Shown piece after piece: positions 9,819-18,709 of a stretch of DNA of 64,000 bases (position 1 is its first letter; the number at the start of each line of letters is the position of its first letter). The notes beneath the pieces were generated by a model, which made no database searches, was not told the origin of the DNA, and was given only the letters and a program-made list of their open reading frames with translations. The stretch is from Pseudarthrobacter sp. Fe7 (lineage in GTDB: Bacteria; Actinomycetota; Actinomycetes; Actinomycetales; Micrococcaceae): NCBI GenBank assembly GCA_024372495.1, contig CP099977.1:1364001-1428000 (forward strand), read 5' to 3'. The translations under genes were made by a program, and so were the position numbers.

Positions 9819-11157
9819 CTAATTCGTCAGCAGCCGCACGTGCTCCGGGGTGAGCTCGGAGATCCGGCTGACCCCCAGCAGGGCCATGGTCCGTGCCATG
9901 TCCTTCTCGAGGATCTGCAGGGTGCGGTCCACGCCCGCACGGCCGCCGGCCATCAGGCCGTAGAGGTAGGCACGGCCGATCAGCGTGAAGTCTGCGCCCA
10001 GGGCCAGCGCTGCCACGATGTCCGCGCCGCTCATGATGCCCGTGTCCAGCATGATTGCGGCGTCGGTATTGTCAGCGGTGAAGGCCTGCTTGACCTCGGG
10101 GAGCAGGTGGAACGGGATCGGGGCCCGGTCCAGGCTGGCGGCCGCCGTGATTGGAGAGGACCACGCCATCGGCGCCGTGGTCCACGACGCGGCGGGCGTC
10201 CTCCACTGTCTGGATGCCCTTGACCACCAGGTTGCCCTTCCAGGTTTCCCGCAGCCAGTCCAGGTCACCGAACGTGAGCGTGGGATCGAACATGGAGTTG
10301 ATCAGGTCCGCCACGGTGCCGGTGTAGCGGGACAGTGAGGCGAAGGTCAGCGGCTCGTGGGTGAGGAAGTTGAACCACCACGCGGGCCGGTAGGAGGCGT
10401 CCAGGACTGTCTTGAGGGTCAGCGCAGGCGGGATGGTCATGCCGTTGCGGACGTCGCGGAGGCGGGCCCCGGCCACTGCGGTGTCCACGGTAACCATGAG
10501 GGTGTCGTTGCCTGCCTTGGCGGCGCGCTCAATCAGTTCAAGGGACCGGTCCCGGTCCGTCCACAGGTACAGCTGGAACCAGTTGCGCCCGCCGGGGGCG
10601 GCGGCGGCCACGTCCTCGATGGAGGCGGTGCCCATGGTGGACAGGGTGTAGGGGATGCCCGCGGCTTGGGCTGCCTGCGATCCGGCGTATTCACCCTCGG
10701 ACTGCATCATCCGGGTGAAACCGGTGGGGGCGATGCCGACGGGGAGCCGCGATGGCTTGCCCAGGATGTCCGTGCTGAGGTCGATGCTGGAGACGTTCCG
10801 CAGGATGCCGGGACGGAATTCGATGTCCAGGAAGGCCTGGCGGGCGCGGCGGAGAGTGATTTCCGCTTCGGCCGCCCCGTCCGTGTAGTCGAAGGGTGCC
10901 TTGGGCGTGCGGCGCCTGGCGATGTCCCGGAGCTCCCAGATGGTGCTGGCGCGCTGCAGCCGGGCAGCCTTGCTGAAGTCCGGCTTCTTGAACTGCATCA
11001 GGGGCGCGAGGTCCGAGTACTTGGGGACGCGGCGCTTCAGGGCGGCAGGCAGGGCGGACGACGCCGGAGCCCCGGCGGGTGCCGGTGCTGCGGGGATGTC
11101 CGTGGTGTCCGGCGCCGGGGTGGCTTCCGGGTTGTTGGGCTGGATGGTGTGGGTCAT
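9819..11157 (-). CDS. lldD: FMN-dependent alpha-hydroxy-acid dehydrogenase (lactate dehydrogenase-like), one frameshift
   Basis: Oxidises an L-2-hydroxy acid, probably L-lactate, to the 2-keto acid with FMN. About 445 residues after repair. Family signatures: [82 protein letters not shown] and the active-site block [15 protein letters not shown], with His and Arg present. The N-terminal 35 residues are Pro/Ala-rich. The break is at 10132-10136, where coding-strand CGGCAGCTGGACC reads CGGCAGCCTGGACC directly after the active-site motif. The name lldD is by similarity only; glycolate or other 2-hydroxy acids are possible. Confidence 0.87.
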
Positions 11158-11246
11158 GGCTCTCCTATGGGGTCAGGTAGCGTCCTGTGACGGCAGTTTG
11201 CGGCGGTGCAGGCCGGCAGGACTGCCGTCAAGTGTCATCTCGCGGG

Positions 11247-12281
11247 TCAGCCGTGGACGGTGCTGCGCGGCGCCTTGGCGGGGCCTGTGCTGGCACGGAC
11301 TTCCAGTCGTGGCTGGTAGCGGCTGCCGGGTGCGTCGTTTTCTTCTTTGCGGATCAGTGCCCGGAGCTGATGCCACGCCTGTTCGCCCAGTTCGGTGATG
11401 GGGACGGCGCCGGTGGTGAGCGCCGGCGTCGTATATCTGGCAAAGGGGATGTCATCGAAACCGGTCACCGAGATGTCGCCGGGGACGTCGAGCCCGCGCT
11501 CGTGGAGGCCGCTCATCAGGCCCATGGCCACGAGGTCGTTGAAGGCCAGGATACCGGTGGCCCCACTCGCCAGCACGGCGTCCACGGCTTCGTGGCCGGT
11601 GTCGAAGTCCGAGCCGCCTTCCAGCATGGTGACGTCCACATCGGGGTGGGCGGCCTTGAAGGCCTCCAGGCCCTTGAGCCGCATGTCGTTGGAGGCGCTG
11701 TGGGGCGGCCCTGCGAGGAAGGCCAGGCGCGTGTGGCCCAGGTCCACCAGATGCCCCGCGATGTCCTGGACGCCCTGGCCATAGTCCACCACCAGGCTGG
11801 GGACGCCCGGGGCGGCGGTGGTGCGGTTGATCAGCACCAGCGGATGGAGCGACGGGACAATCTCCTCGAGCTCCGCATCGGTCATGCGCGGGGCACACAG
11901 GACCAGGCCGTCACACCGCCGGCGGGCCTCGGCGGCCAGGATGGATTCCTCGCTGGACACTTCGAATGAGTCAGCGATGAGCACCCGGTAGCCGTCCTGG
12001 GCCGCCGCCCGGCTCAGGCCGCGGAGGATCGCCTGGAAGGTGGGGTTGGCCAGGTCCGGCACCACGATGCCGATGGTGTCCGTCTTCCCCAGGGCCAGGC
12101 TGCGGCCCACCGGGTTGGGCTGGTATTTCAGTTCCGCGGCCGCTGCCCGGACCCTGGCAGCGATGTCCGGGTCCACCGTGAAGTTCCCGTTCATGACCCG
12201 CGAAACAGTGGCATGGGAAACTCCCGCCTTCACCGCTACATCCGCGATGCCGATCCGGCCGCTTGCCGATTTCCTGGCCAT
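11247..12281 (-). CDS. LacI family transcriptional repressor (regulator of the sugar-acid operon)
   Basis: 344 residues. N-terminal LacI HTH: IGIADVAVKAGVSHATVSRV followed by MNGNFTVDPDIAARVRAAAA and the hinge PNPVGRSLALGKTDTIGIVV; then a periplasmic-binding-protein-like effector domain. ATG 12281 is preceded by a GAAGGG motif; an open upstream extension to 12515 runs over the operator region and is rejected. The gene is divergent from the operon beginning at 12627, and the spacer holds two near-perfect palindromes of the LacI-family type, so it most likely represses that operon and itself. Further copies of the operator near 23.2, 25.5 and 33.8 kb suggest a wider regulon. The ligand is unknown, probably a sugar acid or sugar. 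Confidence 0.9.
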   Translation of the reverse strand: MARKSASGRIGIADVAVKAGVSHATVSRVMNGNFTVDPDIAARVRAAAAELKYQPNPVGRSLALGKTDTIGIVVPDLANPTFQAILRGLSRAAAQDGYRVLIADSFEVSSEESILAAEARRRCDGLVLCAPRMTDAELEEIVPSLHPLVLINRTTAAPGVPSLVVDYGQGVQDIAGHLVDLGHTRLAFLAGPPHSASNDMRLKGLEAFKAAHPDVDVTMLEGGSDFDTGHEAVDAVLASGATGILAFNDLVAMGLMSGLHERGLDVPGDISVTGFDDIPFARYTTPALTTGAVPITELGEQAWHQLRALIRKEENDAPGSRYQPRLEVRASTGPAKAPRSTVHG

Positions 12282-12455
12282 AGGGAACCCTTCTTTCGCG
12301 CCATGGGCCGGCGCCGCCGGGACCAGGTGGTGTCCGGGGCAGGCCGGCCTTGCGGCGGGTGCTTTGAAAGACAGCATATACGGGAGTGGGAAAGCGATTT
12401 CTACCCTTTTCCCACAATTTTCCCGCGGGAGTGGCGGGGAAGCCGCCGACGAACA

Positions 12456-12471
12456 CAGAAAACGTTTTCTG
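12456..12471. promoter_or_regulatory. LacI-type operator A (CAGAAAACGTTTTCTG)
   Basis: Perfect 16-bp palindrome with the central CG typical of LacI/GalR-family operators. It lies between the divergent LacI gene and the sugar-acid operon, upstream of a plausible promoter at 12487-12514. A weaker relative, GGAAAGCGATTTCT, lies near 12389-12402. Confidence 0.75.
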
Positions 12472-12486
12472 TCAGCGCTGGAGTGG

Positions 12487-12514
12487 TTGACGGATCCGGT
12501 GAGCGGTTGATACA
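12487..12514 (+). promoter_or_regulatory. Probable promoter of the sugar-acid operon
   Basis: TTGACG at 12487-12492, a 16-base spacer, and GATACA at 12509-12514. It sits between operators A and B, which would let the repressor block or loop it. Inferred from motif match only. Confidence 0.45.
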
Positions 12515-12530
12515 ACTTCTATAGAGAACT

Positions 12531-12546
12531 GAGAAAACGCTTTCTC
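12531..12546. promoter_or_regulatory. LacI-type operator B (GAGAAAACGCTTTCTC)
   Basis: Palindrome with one central mismatch and the same AGAAAACG core as operator A, 75 bases away (centre to centre), just downstream of the predicted promoter. Two operators flanking one promoter is a common LacI-family arrangement. Confidence 0.75.
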
Positions 12547-12626
12547 GCATGGCGTGCCCAAACGTCATCGCCGCACGACAGCGGCCGTTCCCACGGCCGG
12601 ATAATGAGCTTTTGAAAGGGACCCCC

Positions 12627-14083
12627 ATGGTCAACACAGCCGAGACCACTCCGGCCGCAGTTGCTTCCGGCCCCGGCGCCGCCGCCGGTACCGCCACCGC
12701 TGCCGCCCCGTCCGCCGGACAGCAGGGTGGCGGGAACGCCCGTATCGCCCTGATCGGCACAGGCGGCCGTTCCGAGATGTACATCCGCGCCATCTTCGGC
12801 AAGCACGCGGACACTGCCGAACTGGTGGCCTTCTCCGACGTGAACCCTGGCCGCGTGGAGTTCTACCAGAGGCTCAGCCAGGAACTGGGCGCCCCGGGGC
12901 CGGTGGCATCCTTTGATCCCGCCGACCTTACCGCCTTCATCCAAGCCAACAGCATTGACCGGGTCATCGTCACCACGCCTGACTACACCCACGCCGATTA
13001 CATCGTGGAGGGGCTCCGCGCCGGCGCGGACGTCGTGGTCGAGAAGCCCTGACCATTGACGCCGAAAGCTGCCGCCGCATCGTCCAGGCCGTCCACGAGA
13101 CCGGCCGCAACGTGGTGGTCACCTTCAACTACCGCTACTCGCCACGCAACAGCGCGCTCAAGGAAATCATCCAGAGCGGGGTGATCGGCAAGGTCACCTC
13201 CATCGACTTCAGCTGGGTCCTGGATACCGTGCACGGCGCGGACTACTTCCGCCGCTGGCACCGCGAAAAGAAGAACTCAGGTGGCCTCCTCATCCACAAG
13301 GCCTCCCACCACTTCGACCTGGTCAATTGGTGGATCGACGATGTCCCGGAGCGCGTCTTCGCTTCCGGCGGCCTGAAATTCTACGGCGACAAGAACGCTG
13401 CCGAGCGCGGCCTGGGGCCACGCCCGGAGCGGGGAACGCCCGACGCCGATGCCCCCAACACGGCGAAGGACCCCTTTGCGCTTGACCTCAGGGAGGACGA
13501 GCGGCTCAAGGCCCTGTTCCTGGACAACGAGCACTACGACGGCTACCGCCGCGACCAGGACGTCTTCACCGGGGGCATCACCATTGAGGACAACCTTGCA
13601 CTGGTGGTGGAATACCAGGGCGGCCCGCGCCTGAGCTACTCGCTGAACGCCCACAGCCCCTGGGAGGGCTACCGCGTGGCGGTCAACGGGACCGAGGGCC
13701 GCGCCGAACTTGAAGTGGTGGAACGCGCCGCCGTCCTGCACAGCACTGACAAGAAGACCGTGGTGGACCCGAGCGCAACGCCGGTCGAGGAAGAGGATGC
13801 CGTGCGCCGCAACGGCGAGCGCCTGGTGGTCCAGCGGCACTGGGAAGCCGCCTATGAGGTGCCGATCGTCAACGGTGAGGGCGGCCACGGCGGCGGAGAC
13901 GAACTGCTGCTCTCGGACCTCTTCAATGGCCCTGGCGAGGATCCGCTGGGCCGTCCCTCCGGCTACCTTGACGGGCTACGGTCGGTGTCCGTCGGCATCG
14001 CCGGAAACCGTTCGCTGGAAACGTCCCAGCCCGTGCGCGTCGAGGACCTGGGCCTCGGCGCCGACCTTCGCCGCGGCAAGTAG
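12627..14083 (+). CDS. Gfo/Idh/MocA family oxidoreductase, one frameshift
   Basis: NAD(P)-dependent sugar or sugar-derivative oxidoreductase, about 485 residues after repair, longer than the usual 330-390. After a low-complexity Ala/Pro N-terminus the Rossmann motif reads RIALIGTGGRSEMYIRAIFG; the family motif GADVVVEKPLTIDAESCRR is split by the break. Later stretches GGLLIHKASHHFDLVNWWID and GYRRDQDVFTGGITIEDNLA are typical of the large Gfo/Idh group found in plant-polysaccharide loci. One base is missing near 13047-13050 (EKP followed directly by CTGACC). First gene of an operon with the next four genes, preceded by GAAAGGGA and start ATG 12627; the upstream open frame to 12549 is not used because it overlaps the operator. 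Confidence 0.85.
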
Positions 14084-14092
14084 AGGGAAGCC

Positions 14093-15055
14093 ATGAGCAG
14101 GATCTTTGTTACCGGCGGATCCGGCCGCCTGGGCCGCAGCGTGGTGGCGGGCCTGGCCCAGGCCGGCCATGAGGTGGTCTCGGTAGACCGTGACGCCGTG
14201 CCCGCTGACCTGCTGCCCGCCGGCGTCGTCCAGGAAACCGCGGACCTCCTGGCGCCGGGTGAAGCGTTGCGCCTCCTGCGGGAGGCTAAACCCGACGCCG
14301 TCATCCACCTTGCGGCGATCGCCGTGCCGTTCAGCGCGCCGGAGGATGTCATTTTCGGCACCAACACCCGGCTCGCCTTCGCCGTGATCAGCGCCGCGAC
14401 GGAGGTAGGGGTGCACAAAATCGTCACCGCCAGCAGCCCCACCGTCCTGGGCTACGGATGCCCGGCAGGCTGGCTGCCGCCGTCGTTCCCGCTTGATGAG
14501 CGAACCCCGCCGAAGCCCTGGAACGCCTACGCCCTGTCCAAGCACATTGCCGAACAAACCGTGCAGATGTTCGCGGCCGCCCAGGGGGAGAAGATCCGCT
14601 ACGCGGCATTCCGCCCCTGCTTCGTGATCTCCCCTGAGGAATGGGAAGGCGCCCCCACCCAGCAGGGACACACACTCGCCGAACGCCTCGCCGACCCAGC
14701 CCTGTCCGCCCCGGCACTGTTCAACTACGTGGACGCCCGGGACGTGGCGGACTTCCTGGACGTCCTGCTGCGGAAGATGGAAGACATTCCCAACGGGGAA
14801 ACTTTCTTCGTGGGGGCAGCGGACGCGCTCGCAACGGCGCCGCTCGCCGAGCTGATGCCCAGGTTCCTGCCGGGAAGCGGGGCGCTGAGCTCGGGCCTCA
14901 CAGGTACCAGCCCCGCCTTTTCCATTGCCAAGGCCCAGGAACTCCTGGGCTGGCAGCCCAAGCGCAGCTGGCGCACCGAACTGAAATCGCATCACACCCT
15001 CAACGACGAGGCCACCGCCCTGGTTACCGCTGGCGGCGGCAAGGAGACACCATGA
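14093..15055 (+). CDS. NAD-dependent epimerase/dehydratase family protein
   Basis: Extended short-chain dehydrogenase/reductase of 320 residues. Glycine-rich NAD motif IFVTGGSGRLGRSVVAGL at the N-terminus, then VIHLAAIAVPFSAPED and the catalytic YALSK (Tyr-x-x-x-Lys). Its position between a Gfo/Idh oxidoreductase and three enzymes of the oxidative sugar-acid pathway suggests it oxidises or epimerises a sugar or uronate, as uronate dehydrogenases of the same superfamily do. That is inference from context; the sequence alone cannot settle the substrate. The stop overlaps the start of the next gene by four bases. Confidence 0.82.
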   Translation: MSRIFVTGGSGRLGRSVVAGLAQAGHEVVSVDRDAVPADLLPAGVVQETADLLAPGEALRLLREAKPDAVIHLAAIAVPFSAPEDVIFGTNTRLAFAVISAATEVGVHKIVTASSPTVLGYGCPAGWLPPSFPLDERTPPKPWNAYALSKHIAEQTVQMFAAAQGEKIRYAAFRPCFVISPEEWEGAPTQQGHTLAERLADPALSAPALFNYVDARDVADFLDVLLRKMEDIPNGETFFVGAADALATAPLAELMPRFLPGSGALSSGLTGTSPAFSIAKAQELLGWQPKRSWRTELKSHHTLNDEATALVTAGGGKETP

Positions 15056-15958
15056 AATTCGACGGCGTACTGTTCTTCCCTGTCACCCCGTTCACCGCCG
15101 AAGGCGCCGTTGACGTGGACCTGCTCAAGGAACACATCGGCTCCCGGCTGCCCTTCGGCCCCGGCGGCGTTTTCCCCGCCTGCGGCACCGGCGAATTCCA
15201 TGCCCTCAGCATCGACGAGGTCCGCACGGTGGTGGCTGCCGCCGTCGAGGTTGTTGCCGGGCAGGTTCCCGTTGCGGCAGGAGCGGGCGGCCCCCTTGGC
15301 CACGCCTTGGCCGCCGCCCGCGCCGCCGAGGAGGCCGGCGCGGACGCCCTCCTGGTACTGCCGCCCTACTTGGTCACCGGTCCCACCGACGGGCTGGTGG
15401 CCTATATCGAGGCCGTGGCCAACGCCAGCAGCCTCCCGGTTATCGTGTACCACCGGGGCAACGCAAAGTTCACAGCCGCCTCAATGGTCAAGCTCGCCGC
15501 CAACCCCAAGGTCATCGGTTTCAAGGACGGCCTGGGCGACGTGGGCCTGGCCCAGGAAATAGTGTCCGCCGTCAACGCATCCGGCCGGGAGGACTTTGCC
15601 TTTTTCAACGGACTGCTCACGGCCGAGCTGACCCAGGGCGCCTACCGCGGACTGGGCATCCCGCTGTACTCCTCGGCGGCTTTCGCCATGGCACCGGAAA
15701 TCGCCACGGCCTACTATGACGCCTATGCCGCGGGTGACGAGGACCGCCGCAACGCCCTGCTGGAGGGCTTCTACGCACCCCTGGTCCGCCTGCGCGACCA
15801 GACGCCCGGGTTCGGCGTGTCCCTGATCAAGGCCGGCCTGAGGCTGGCTGAGCTGCCGGTGGGTTCGGTGCGTCCGCCGCTGGTTGATCCCACGGAGGAA
15901 CAACTGGTTGAGCTCAAGGCAATCCTCGCCAGGGGCCACGAGCCTGGCCGGCCGCTGA
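15052..15958 (+). CDS. 5-dehydro-4-deoxyglucarate dehydratase-type aldolase superfamily protein, one frameshift at the end
   Basis: Member of the DapA/N-acetylneuraminate lyase superfamily, about 301 residues. Predicted to convert 5-dehydro-4-deoxy-D-glucarate to 2-oxoglutarate semialdehyde with loss of water and CO2. Signatures: GVLFFPVTPFTAEGAVDVDL, GVFPACGTGEFHALSIDE, LLVLPPYLVTGPTDGLVAYI, the Schiff-base lysine in KVIGFKDGLGDVGL and the tyrosine in PVIVYHRGN. At 15941-15945 GAGCTGGCC reads GAGCCTGGCC; removing one C gives the natural end GHELAGR at a TGA (15956-15958) that overlaps the ATG of the next gene. As written, the two genes look like one fused frame; this is an artefact of the extra base. 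Confidence 0.87.
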
Positions 15959-17065
15959 TGAGCGCAGCGGCGGCGGAAACCCTCCGCACCATTCCGCGCA
16001 TCACAGGCGTGACCACCCGGCTCCTCACGGTTCCGCTTCGCCGCAGCTGGGGCGCGGAGGCGCCGGAGAACCACGTGATTGCCACCGAGCTTTCCACGGA
16101 CGACGGCGGCACGGGCTTTGGCTTCTCCTGGACGCCGACCATTGGTCCCCAGGCAGTCAAAGCGCTGCTCGACTACGACATCGCCCCTTTCGTCACCGGC
16201 CTTCCGGCCGCTCCCGAAGCGGTGTGGGACGTGGTGTGGAAACGCCTGCACGAAGCCGGGGGCGGCGGGCTCACCACCATCGCGATGGCCGGAGTGGACC
16301 TCGCACTGTGGGACCTGCAGGCACGCTGTGCCGGAACCTCGGTCACCGGCTTACTGGGGCAGCGCCAGGACTCAGCCGAGGTTTACGGGTCCGGCGTCAA
16401 CCTGCACTACACCCTGGACGAGCCTGGTGGCCCAGGTGGAGCGCTGGGTTGAAGCAGGCCACCAGGCGGTCAAGATCAAGGTGGGCAAACCGGACATCCG
16501 CGAAGACGCCGAACGCGTTGCCGCGGTGCGTTCTGTCCTGGGCCCGGACCGCAGGCTCATGATCGATGCCAACCAGCGCTGGGACCTGCCCACCACCTTC
16601 CGCGCCCTGGATGTGCTGGCCGAATTCGGCCTGGAGTGGCTGGAGGAGCCCATCCGCGCGGACGACCTCTGGGCCTACCGGCGGCTGCGGAAGCATTCGC
16701 CGGTACCCATCGCCCTGGGCGAAAACCTGCACACCATCTACCGGTTCCGCGATTTCATTGAGGCGGAAGCGGTGGACATCATCCAGCCCAACGTCATCCG
16801 GGTTGGCGGGATCACCCCGTTCCGGCGGATCGTAGAGCTGGCCCGGACCCACAGCATCAAGGTGATGCCGCACCTGTTGCCGGAACTGTCCGGACAGCTG
16901 GCACTGACCCTGGCGGAGCCCACCATGGTGGAGGACGTCGAAGAGGCGTCCTTCGAGCAGTTGGGCATCCTGGACGGGCAATCGCCGGTGCGGTTCAGCA
17001 ACAGCCGGGTGACCCTCGCGGACCACGCCGGGCTGGGTTTCCGCTTCAAGGACAGGCTGCAATGA
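15958..17065 (+). CDS. Mandelate racemase/muconate lactonizing enzyme family protein (sugar-acid dehydratase-like), one frameshift
   Basis: Enolase-superfamily enzyme, about 368 residues after repair, expected to dehydrate an aldonic or aldaric acid to the 2-keto-3-deoxy acid that feeds the neighbouring dehydratase. Catalytic elements: AVKIKVGKPD (Lys-x-Lys), LMIDANQRWD (Asp and Asn), LEWLEEPI (Glu), ALGENLHT (Glu) and a His in IKVMPHLLPELSGQ. The start ATG overlaps the previous stop (TGATG at 15956-15960). The break is at 16421-16425, where GACGAGCTGGTG reads GACGAGCCTGGTG; the frame then runs to the TGA at 17063-17065. The exact substrate (glucarate, galactarate, gluconate and others) is not determined. 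Confidence 0.87.
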
Positions 17066-18558
17066 TGAATTTCCAGACGACCTCTATCGATGAACAGGTT
17101 CCTGACGTGACAACTGCAACGCTTTCCCTGACTGAACTCACTGCTGCCGCTACGGCGGCAGCGAAAATTTCCGCGGCTGCCTCCGACGCCGAACGCGCGG
17201 GCTGGCTGAATGCCGTGGCGGATGCCCTGGACGCCAACGCCGCCGAACTGGTGGAGATCGCGGACGCCGAAACCAGCCTGGGGGCTCCGCGCCTGACGGG
17301 CGAGGTGGCCCGCACCACCGGGCAGCTGCGGTTGTTCGCCCGCGTGATCACCGAGGGCTCCTACCTTGAAGCCATCATCGACCACGCAGACCCGGCCTCC
17401 ACCCCGCCCAGGCCTGACCTCCGGCGGATCCTCAAGCCCATCGGACCGGTAGCTGTCTTCTCGGCCTCCAACTTCCCCTTCGCCTTCTCCGTGGCCGGCG
17501 GCGACACGGCTTCGGCCCTGGCCGTTGGCTGCTCCGTCATCGTCAAGGCCCACTCGGGCCACCTGCGGCTCTCCGAGCGGACCGCGGAGATCGTGGCGGA
17601 GGCCCTCCGTGGCGCGGGCGCACCGGACGGCCTTTTTGCCCTGGTCCACGGCCGCGAAGTGGGAACAGCCCTGGTCCAGGACCCGGCCATCAAGGCAGTG
17701 GGTTTCACCGGGTCCATCCCCGGCGGCCGTGCCCTGTTCGACCTCGCCACCTCCCGGCCAGATCCCATCCCCTTCTACGGCGAACTGGGCAGCCTCAACC
17801 CCGTGGTCATCACCGCCGCGGCACTGCAGGCCCGCTCCGGGGAGCTGGCGGCAGGCCTGGCCGGTTCCTTCACCCTGGGCGCGGGACAGTTCTGCACCAA
17901 GCCAGGCCTGGTGTTCATCCCGGCAGGAACCGGGTTCGCCGCCGAGGTGGCCCAGGCCAGCAAGGACAAGCCGGCCTTGGGCATGCTCACCACCCGCATC
18001 GCCGAGGCCTACCCGGACGGTCTGCGCAGTTTCGCCTCCGTTGACGGCGTGGACGTGGTGGGCGGCAGCGTGGACCAGGACGCTGCCGCCAACGGCGCCG
18101 CTCCGGTGGTCTTTTCCACCAACGCTGCCAAGGTCCTCGAAAACCCGGAGCAGCTGCTGGAGGAATGCTTCGGACCCACCACCATCCTGATCGAGTACGC
18201 GGACCGGGAGGAGCTGTCGGCCGTCCTGGCCAAGGTCCCGGGCAGCCTCACGGCAACGCTCCACAGCGAGCAGGGCGAGGACATCGAGGCTCTGGTGGAG
18301 CAGCTCTCCGGGCTCGCCGGACGCGTCCTGTTCGAGGGCTGGCCCACGGGCGTGGCCGTCAACTGGGCCCAGCAGCACGGCGGCCCGTACCCGGCCACCA
18401 CGTCACTGTTCACCTCCGTGGGCGCCACGGCGGTCCGGAGGTTCCAGCGCCCTGTGGCTTACCAGGACGCCCCGGAGACGGTGCTGCACCCGGCCCTGCG
18501 CGAGGACAACCCGCTGCGCATCCCGCGCCGCGTGGACGGCGAACTGCAGCTTCCCTGA
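17062..18558 (+). CDS. Aldehyde dehydrogenase, 2-oxoglutarate semialdehyde dehydrogenase type
   Basis: NAD(P)-dependent oxidation of 2,5-dioxopentanoate (2-oxoglutarate semialdehyde) to 2-oxoglutarate, completing the oxidative sugar-acid route of this operon. 498 residues, the usual length. Motifs: PVAVFSASNFPFAFSVAGGD (nucleotide-binding region), VKAHSGHLRLSERTAE, GFTGSIPGGRALFDLA, YGELGSLNPVV (catalytic Glu) and GAGQFCTKPGLVF (catalytic Cys). The start ATG overlaps the stop of the previous gene; GTG 17107 is a possible later start. The stop codon lies inside the first copy of a palindromic repeat block. Confidence 0.9.
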   Translation: MMNFQTTSIDEQVPDVTTATLSLTELTAAATAAAKISAAASDAERAGWLNAVADALDANAAELVEIADAETSLGAPRLTGEVARTTGQLRLFARVITEGSYLEAIIDHADPASTPPRPDLRRILKPIGPVAVFSASNFPFAFSVAGGDTASALAVGCSVIVKAHSGHLRLSERTAEIVAEALRGAGAPDGLFALVHGREVGTALVQDPAIKAVGFTGSIPGGRALFDLATSRPDPIPFYGELGSLNPVVITAAALQARSGELAAGLAGSFTLGAGQFCTKPGLVFIPAGTGFAAEVAQASKDKPALGMLTTRIAEAYPDGLRSFASVDGVDVVGGSVDQDAAANGAAPVVFSTNAAKVLENPEQLLEECFGPTTILIEYADREELSAVLAKVPGSLTATLHSEQGEDIEALVEQLSGLAGRVLFEGWPTGVAVNWAQQHGGPYPATTSLFTSVGATAVRRFQRPVAYQDAPETVLHPALREDNPLRIPRRVDGELQLP

Positions 18559-18708
18559 AACGCCCGCTCACCTAAAGCAGGTTTAACCTGAACGCCCGCT
18601 CAATTAACGGAGGTTTAACTGAAACGCCCGCTCACTTGGGGGCCGCATCGACGGTCACACGTGAGCGGGCGTTCGGCGCTTTGGGCCCGAATGTGAGCGG
18701 GCGTTTCG
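18556..18708. repeat. Palindromic repeat block: three direct and two inverted copies of TGAAACGCCCGCTCAC
   Basis: Forward copies lie at 18556-18571, 18589-18602 (one A shorter, last base changed) and 18620-18635; the first two are followed by an A-rich spacer ending GGTTTAAC, giving a roughly 32-base tandem unit. Two inverted copies, GTGAGCGGGCGTTC and GTGAGCGGGCGTTTCG, lie at 18661-18674 and 18693-18708. The block fills the whole gap between convergent genes and can fold into alternative hairpins, so it may act as a bidirectional terminator. It looks like a REP-type element. Confidence 0.75.
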
Positions 18709-18709
18709 C

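Noticed and set aside
10357..11190. Long open frame on the plus strand over the dehydrogenase gene
   Set aside because: High GC third positions keep antisense frames open; it has no domain and lies opposite a clear FMN enzyme gene.
12549..12626. Start of the Gfo/Idh gene at ATG 12549
   Set aside because: It would begin within three bases of operator B and adds residues unlike the family; ATG 12627 has a good ribosome-binding site.
18556..18708. CRISPR array
   Set aside because: Only three direct copies of a 14-16 base unit with related spacers plus inverted copies, and no cas genes. It is a palindromic intergenic element.
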